This document shows, piece by piece, positions 59,457 to 64,000 of a stretch of DNA of 64,000 bases. Below the pieces are notes generated by a model. It did not search any database, was not told the DNA's origin, and was given only the letters and a program-made list of their open reading frames with translations. Both the position numbers and the translations under genes were made by a program. Location: assembly GCF_965363235.1 (NCBI RefSeq), contig NC_134847.1:50778805-50842804 (forward strand), in the 5' to 3' direction. Source of the stretch: Mytilus galloprovincialis (taxonomy: Eukaryota; Mollusca; Bivalvia; Mytilida; Mytilidae). Position 1 is the first letter of the stretch, and every line of letters begins with the position of its first letter.

Positions 59457-60564
59457 GATATTTGGCATTAACATAAATTCACCGAAACCTTTTAACAAAA
59501 TTCCCTTTTGTTAGAAGGAGAAAGTTCAATGTAAAGTATTTCATGAAAGATCTGAAAATTTTAAAAGTTAATTTAAATAAATCAAAAGTCATGCATTTTA
59601 GAAATCCCTCTGTGATAAGATCAGATTTTGTCCTTTAAAAATTGAAACTGGTCGTTACGAAATATAAGATATAGATAAAAGTCTATGTTTCAGTTGTGAT
59701 GATATAGAAGATGAAAAACATGTACTGTTAACATGTCCATTATATGAAGATTTAAGACAGTCTTTATTTATTGACATAATTCAACATAATAATATGTTTT
59801 TAACTTTGTCAGATGATAAAAAAAATTATATTTTTGTTCAGAAATGAAAATGTTTGTAGTTCTGTTGCCAAAACCTGCCATAATATTTTATTGTAACGAA
59901 ATAGTATCTTATCTTAAAAATCATTGTTATTTTTATTATGTACATGTATCAGGTTTTATCCTTGAATGTGCATGGTGATATTGCACTTTTATGTTTTCTG
60001 TAAATAACAAAATTATGTTTTAATTCTGTTGTCTATAATTGTATATAACAGTCTCTCATAGTTCTTTTAAGAATGGCACATGCATTCTAAATTTTTATAT
60101 TAGGTACTTGATATTATATTGCATTTATACTTGTATGTATGTGGTGAGACTTTAATAAACTTTTGAATCTTGAATCTTATTTACCTAAATGCACATCTTT
60201 TTTATTTGTATTCTAGAAAGTTTCATGATGGCTAAATGTTGAATTATTAGAAAGAAAATTTAAATAGAAACAGGAACCTTTCTTTTACTACACCTACCCA
60301 TACATCAACTGCTTATCAATTACCAAACTATCATTAGGATTTGCACTTTGTCTGCAACCACGACAAAAATTAGTACAGTGAAAACAAATATTCTTATATT
60401 ATCTACCATATATATAAGGTGTGAAATGCATCCATTTTCAACCAAAATCAACTACAAATTTTCAGATCTTTCATGAAATACTTTACATTTAACTTTCCTC
60501 TTCTAACAAAAGGGAGTATTGTTAAAAGGTTTTGGAAAGTGAATTTATGTTAATGCCAAATATC
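59457..60564. repeat. Inverted repeat (~107-bp arms) flanking a LINE piece
   Basis: The arms 59457-59562 and 60457-60564 are inverted copies ('gatatttggcattaacataa', 'aaagtatttcatgaaagatc', 'gatctgaaaattt'), roughly 88-90% identical by eye. Between them lie the LINE remnant (59563-60179) and about 275 bases of unassigned sequence. Confidence 0.8.
59563..60179 (+). mobile_element. LINE 3' remnant
   Basis: The plus frame reads 'LNKSKVMHFRNPSVIRSDF' (end of an RT domain) and then, after an internal deletion, 'LCFSCDDIEDEKHVLLTCPL' with 'YEDLRQSLF', the C-terminal Cys-His segment (C-x2-C...H...C) of LINE ORF2. A stop interrupts the frame just before the Cys-His part. The remnant ends in a 3' tail with 'ttttgaatcttgaatctt', a short terminal repeat typical of such LINEs. 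It abuts the left inverted arm. Confidence 0.7.
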
Positions 60565-60747
60565 AAAGAGATCTGGCAAAATCTATGTATATAAAACTTG
60601 AAATGAATAAAGGTTAAGGGTAATAAGGAAATATCCTTACTGAAGTCTTCTCTATGTGTGAAATTGCCTTTAGGGTGGTTTCTCCTGGTTCAAAATCACA
60701 AGCTTTTTAAAAGATTGTTATAAACTGGTAGTATATATGTTACAGTA

Positions 60748-61975
60748 AATAGGTGAAATTAGGAATTACACGTAATTACTAATCATTTCAGTAAATACCT
60801 GTAATCACTGGTCAATTTAGTAATTACATGTATTTACTAGTTGTTTCAGTGATTACTGGTATTCACTGATTTTCTTTGTCATTTTTACAGCTATTTGCTA
60901 ACTTGATATTTTTGTTTTAAAATTAAAGATATAATCCAAGATACAAAATAAGAAAGTAAAGGGTAAGTATTTTAGGGCTGACTTAATTAAGGATTAATGA
61001 ATATAAGGCACACTTTTAGTGGTTGTGAATTGGAAGACAGAGCAAACAATTCTGTCGTCATCATCATCCACAAATATTCACTATGTGGTTAAAGGTCTTT
61101 AAATTTGTTAACTTTCTTAAATTATCCAGGATTTCTGCCAAACGTGAACAGAAGCTTAACTATAATTATGAGATAATTTTCAAGAAGTAAATTTTGTGAA
61201 AATAAAATCAAGTTTTTCCGTATTTTACTTATAAATGGACTTATATGCCAGTTAACATTACATTCACATTGTGGTTAAAGTTTTTAAAATTTTGATAACT
61301 TTCTCAGAATATCCTGGATTTCTACCAAACCTGGACAAATGCTGGACATAAGCTTGTTTATGATCATAAGATAATATCCAGAAGTAAAGTTTGTAAAAAA
61401 AAACCTTTTCGTATATTCCTTATAAATGGACTTGGTTTTTTCCCCCAGTTAACATTACATACACTCTCCGGTTAAAGTTTTTTTAAAACATTTATTAGAT
61501 TTCATAAACCATCCTGGATTTTAACCAAATTTGGACAGAAGCTTCTTACAGCACTTTTTTGTTGAGCCTGTGACTAACAGCTAAAGTAGGCGAGATACTG
61601 GGTTCTGCGAAACCCTTACAATTTTAAATCTGAATACATTGGTAACCTATCTCCAGCTAGGTGTTGAATTGGAGGTCACATGAATACGTATTCAATGAGG
61701 TCTAATTATTTACTTGCAAGTGCAAAAATCATCAACCATATTGCTCTGCATATTTTAGAATATATAGCTAGAATTACCATAACTTTTGATCAGCTTACCA
61801 TATTACAACATTGTTTTAACAGTTAGTAAATAGGTGTAAAAATTCATTTTAAAATTAGTAATTACTGGTAATAACTGGGCCGTTTCAGGAATTACTTGTA
61901 TTTACTAAGTACATCGGGGATTACATGTAATTCCTAAATTTTAGTAATTACATGTAATTCCTAATTTCACCTATT
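60748..61975. mobile_element. TIR transposon inserted in the left TIR of the outer element
   Basis: The ends 'aataggtgaaattaggaatt' and its complement form terminal repeats of about 33 bases with one mismatch, flanked by TA (60746-60747 and 61976-61977). The subterminal parts are rich in 'attacatgtaatt'-type short palindromes. The middle (about 61060-61640) holds three diverged ~190-bp cores ('gtggttaaagtttttaaaa', 'atcctggatttctaccaaac') and a pearl/Helitron-like end ('gttgagcctgtgac', 'ctgggttctgcgaaaccc'). Confidence 0.78.
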
Positions 61976-62975
61976 TAGGCCAACCTTAAAAATATGTTTG
62001 TTTGCAGTTTTCCGACTGTACCTTCAGACTGAATGGTCGGTAGGTAGGAAAAATATTTTATTTTATCAGCCAAAATACAGTTTAAACAAGCAGTTACACT
62101 AAACCAAGTTTCTTGTGAAGAAAAAAAAACATTTTAAAACAACAAACACTGGACATGCTGAAAACCAACATCAAATGAACAGGCATTTTCAGATAAAAAA
62201 CTTTTTAACCAAAACTGAAACTTTAACATAGTGTCATTATCCAATTTATGACATAAAATATGGTATAATTATTAAACACTTATAAACAAGGAATGTCATT
62301 ATGACTAGAACTGTTTTAAAGAAATATATTCAGACATGTATGCTTCTTGACTAGAATGTTTTCATGAGTAGAGTATTTTCATCAGAAAAATGTATATATT
62401 AAAGACTTATAAGACAATGTATTAAAGAGTGTATTTTTAATAAAAAAAAATAACCATTGAATCTTCCTCAATTGAAAAAAAGCCAACTTGAAAAAAAAGT
62501 ATTAAGACATTCGACTGTTTTCATACTTCTAACAATATTTAATTATATGTGATAAGGTTATATTTTTGCCAGGCTTTAATAAAAACCAAAGAAATCTAGT
62601 TTGGGGTGAAATCCATAGCACCCCATTAAAAGTAAATGGCCTGTACTGAAATGTTTTTAATGCATAAAAAAAATTGGCAGCATAGCTCCTAAGGACATGT
62701 TTTAATTGAATTCACACAGGCCACACAGTTTGGGTATATTTAATATTGTAAGAAAGAATAATTGAAATGAGTGGGGCAGCCCCCCTTATCCTAAAGGAGC
62801 ATACTCATTGCAATCGAAGATAGATTTAATATAGAGAGAGTATATTTATTTTTCAAGCTAACCATTTATTTTCTCTACATCTTTGTGTAGTTACGGTTGC
62901 TTCTTATTGATTTGGCATGATCTATATCCATTAACATTTCAAATGAGCCCTTCCTCCGTACCTGCGTACAGGCGT

Positions 62976-63337
62976 GTTTACAGATATCCATGAAGATTTA
63001 AGTCACGGAGGAGTGGTTTCATCTTTGTCGTCTTCACAACGATTTGTAGAAAATATGCCATACTTCAAGCTGCTGTCGAATTTTTTAACCACTGAAATTG
63101 GTTCCATAAAGTCAGGCTCCACAGATTCTGTACCCGATTTGTTTGAGACAGAATGGTTATCGTGTCAGTTATGAATATCCGCTGCATCATCGTCAATGAT
63201 ATCATCACACATCATTACATGTGCCTGAATCTGTATAAACAGTTTACTAATAAACTTTTTTGTTTGCTATTTGTCTTAAAATTGACACGAGACGACAGCG
63301 AAAGTACTCCTCCGTGACTTCATGGATACCTGTAAAC
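62976..63337. repeat. Inverted-repeat element
   Basis: The left arm 'gtttacagatatccatgaag' ... 'tcacggaggagt' and the right arm 'actcctccgtga' ... 'cttcatggatacctgtaaac' are inverses, differing mainly by a 6-base insertion in the left arm. The 66-codon open frame inside the unit is not supported as a gene. Confidence 0.75.
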
Positions 63338-63902
63338 AATTTCCATGTGCTTTATCATTAAATGGTCACATGAACGCTTGACGGGAAGCTAAGAAAAACC
63401 GAACTTGAAATGCGTAATTGACCCAGACTTTAAATCATTTCCGGAAAGGACCCAAAGTTCCGGATCGCGTCAATAGAAGTATTAAAAAAAATTTCTTCAA
63501 ATTTAAAGCAATAAAATTTTCACAGTCGGGAGGATTTTCAAGGGTCGGTCGGTAAACTGCAAACAAACAATATTTTAATTTAAGCCTTACTGTAACATAT
63601 ATAAGATATGGAAAATTAAAAGTCAGAAAAAAATGAAAGGTCTGTGTCTATGTTTTTGAGATATAATCAGTTGAAAATATGGCATAAATCATTTGTTTCT
63701 ATTTTTTGTAATACATTTAACATTGGCAACTTTTCTTTTCAAATTTATTAAAGGTTGATGAGATTTCATAAAAATTCAAAAATGTCTTTTTAAACTATAT
63801 CTAATAAAAATTATGAAAACAAAAAATGACTTCAGCTGGCAAATTTTATTGATACTTCATGAATAAAACTAGAGGATTCTGAATATATATCAAAAAGTCA
63901 AC

Positions 63903-64000
63903 AAGAGTGCAAACTCTAAAATGTCTCGCCTTCTTTATTACTAATCATTGATATTATGTTGATAGTCCTAAATACAAAGCTTTATTACAACTGTCACATA
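63903..64000 (+). mobile_element. Start of a Helitron-like element, cut by the window edge
   Basis: 'caacaagagtgcaaactcta', 'atgtctcgcctt' and 'ttgatattatgttgatagtc' match the first ~95 bases of the element at 52525-53625. It runs off the right edge. Confidence 0.7.

Larger units (their letters stand above)
60732..63603. mobile_element. Composite TIR transposon with nested insertions (outer element)
   Basis: The outer ends 'tatatatgttacagta' (60732-60747) and 'tactgtaacatatata' (63588-63603) are perfect inverses. The right end continues inward as the complement of 'attgtttgtttgcagttt', which is found on the left only after the inserted element (61993-62015). The left terminal repeat is therefore split by the insertion at 60748-61975. 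A second inverted-repeat unit (62976-63337) lies inside. No transposase was seen. Confidence 0.75.

Noticed and set aside
60633-60692. Possible additional upstream POLQ exon (a short open frame before a 'gtaagg' donor, minus strand)
   Set aside because: Its translation does not match the residues expected before the 59277-59401 exon, and its phase does not fit.
62974-63174. 66-codon plus-strand open frame
   Set aside because: It lies within the inverted-repeat element and has no recognisable domain.

Overview
The window looks like nuclear DNA of a marine mussel (Mytilus or a close relative). It is AT-rich and intron-rich. Almost all spacer is built from repeats I recognise as typical of mussel and other bivalve genomes: hammerhead-ribozyme repeats, pearl/Helitron-like elements with tandem cores, and the 'gattgccaatgagacaact' SINE-like family. 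No tRNA, rRNA, CRISPR array or bacterial-type operon is visible.

Four host genes can be assembled from exons with consensus splice sites and matching intron phases. (1) About 2.5-13.7 kb, plus strand: the 3' part of a leucine-rich-repeat single-pass membrane protein (6 exons; the 5' end is not visible). (2) 18.7-25.6 kb, minus strand: a complete six-exon FAM151A-like gene encoding 551 residues, with a membrane anchor and two tandem DUF2181 domains, the first degenerate and the second canonical. (3) 34.8-41.6 kb, plus strand: a two-coding-exon seven-transmembrane receptor of the adhesion/Methuselah-like type (about 1308 residues) with a large Cys-repeat ectodomain. (4) 52.3-59.4 kb, minus strand: the last three exons of DNA polymerase theta (POLQ); the rest lies beyond the right edge. 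The genes look functionally unrelated.

The spacers are mobile-element graveyards. 25.6-34.7 kb holds diverged satellite, a LINE fragment, two retrozyme-like tandem clusters and a set of terminal hairpins inside a direct duplication. 41.6-52.3 kb holds foldbacks, two arrays of short palindromes and two facing clusters of hammerhead repeats. The POLQ introns and upstream region hold at least three families of Helitron-like elements with 145-190 bp core repeats, several nested in each other.

The most interesting observations are: tandem ~370 bp units carrying what reads as a type I hammerhead ribozyme; a triplicated acceptor and exon start just before the receptor's 7TM exon, where two copies would end the protein as a soluble ectodomain; a 115-bp copy of a FAM151 coding exon sandwiched between retroelement pieces in the next intron; the swapped order of active and degenerate DUF2181 domains; and a transposon end lying a few bases from the POLQ last-exon splice site.
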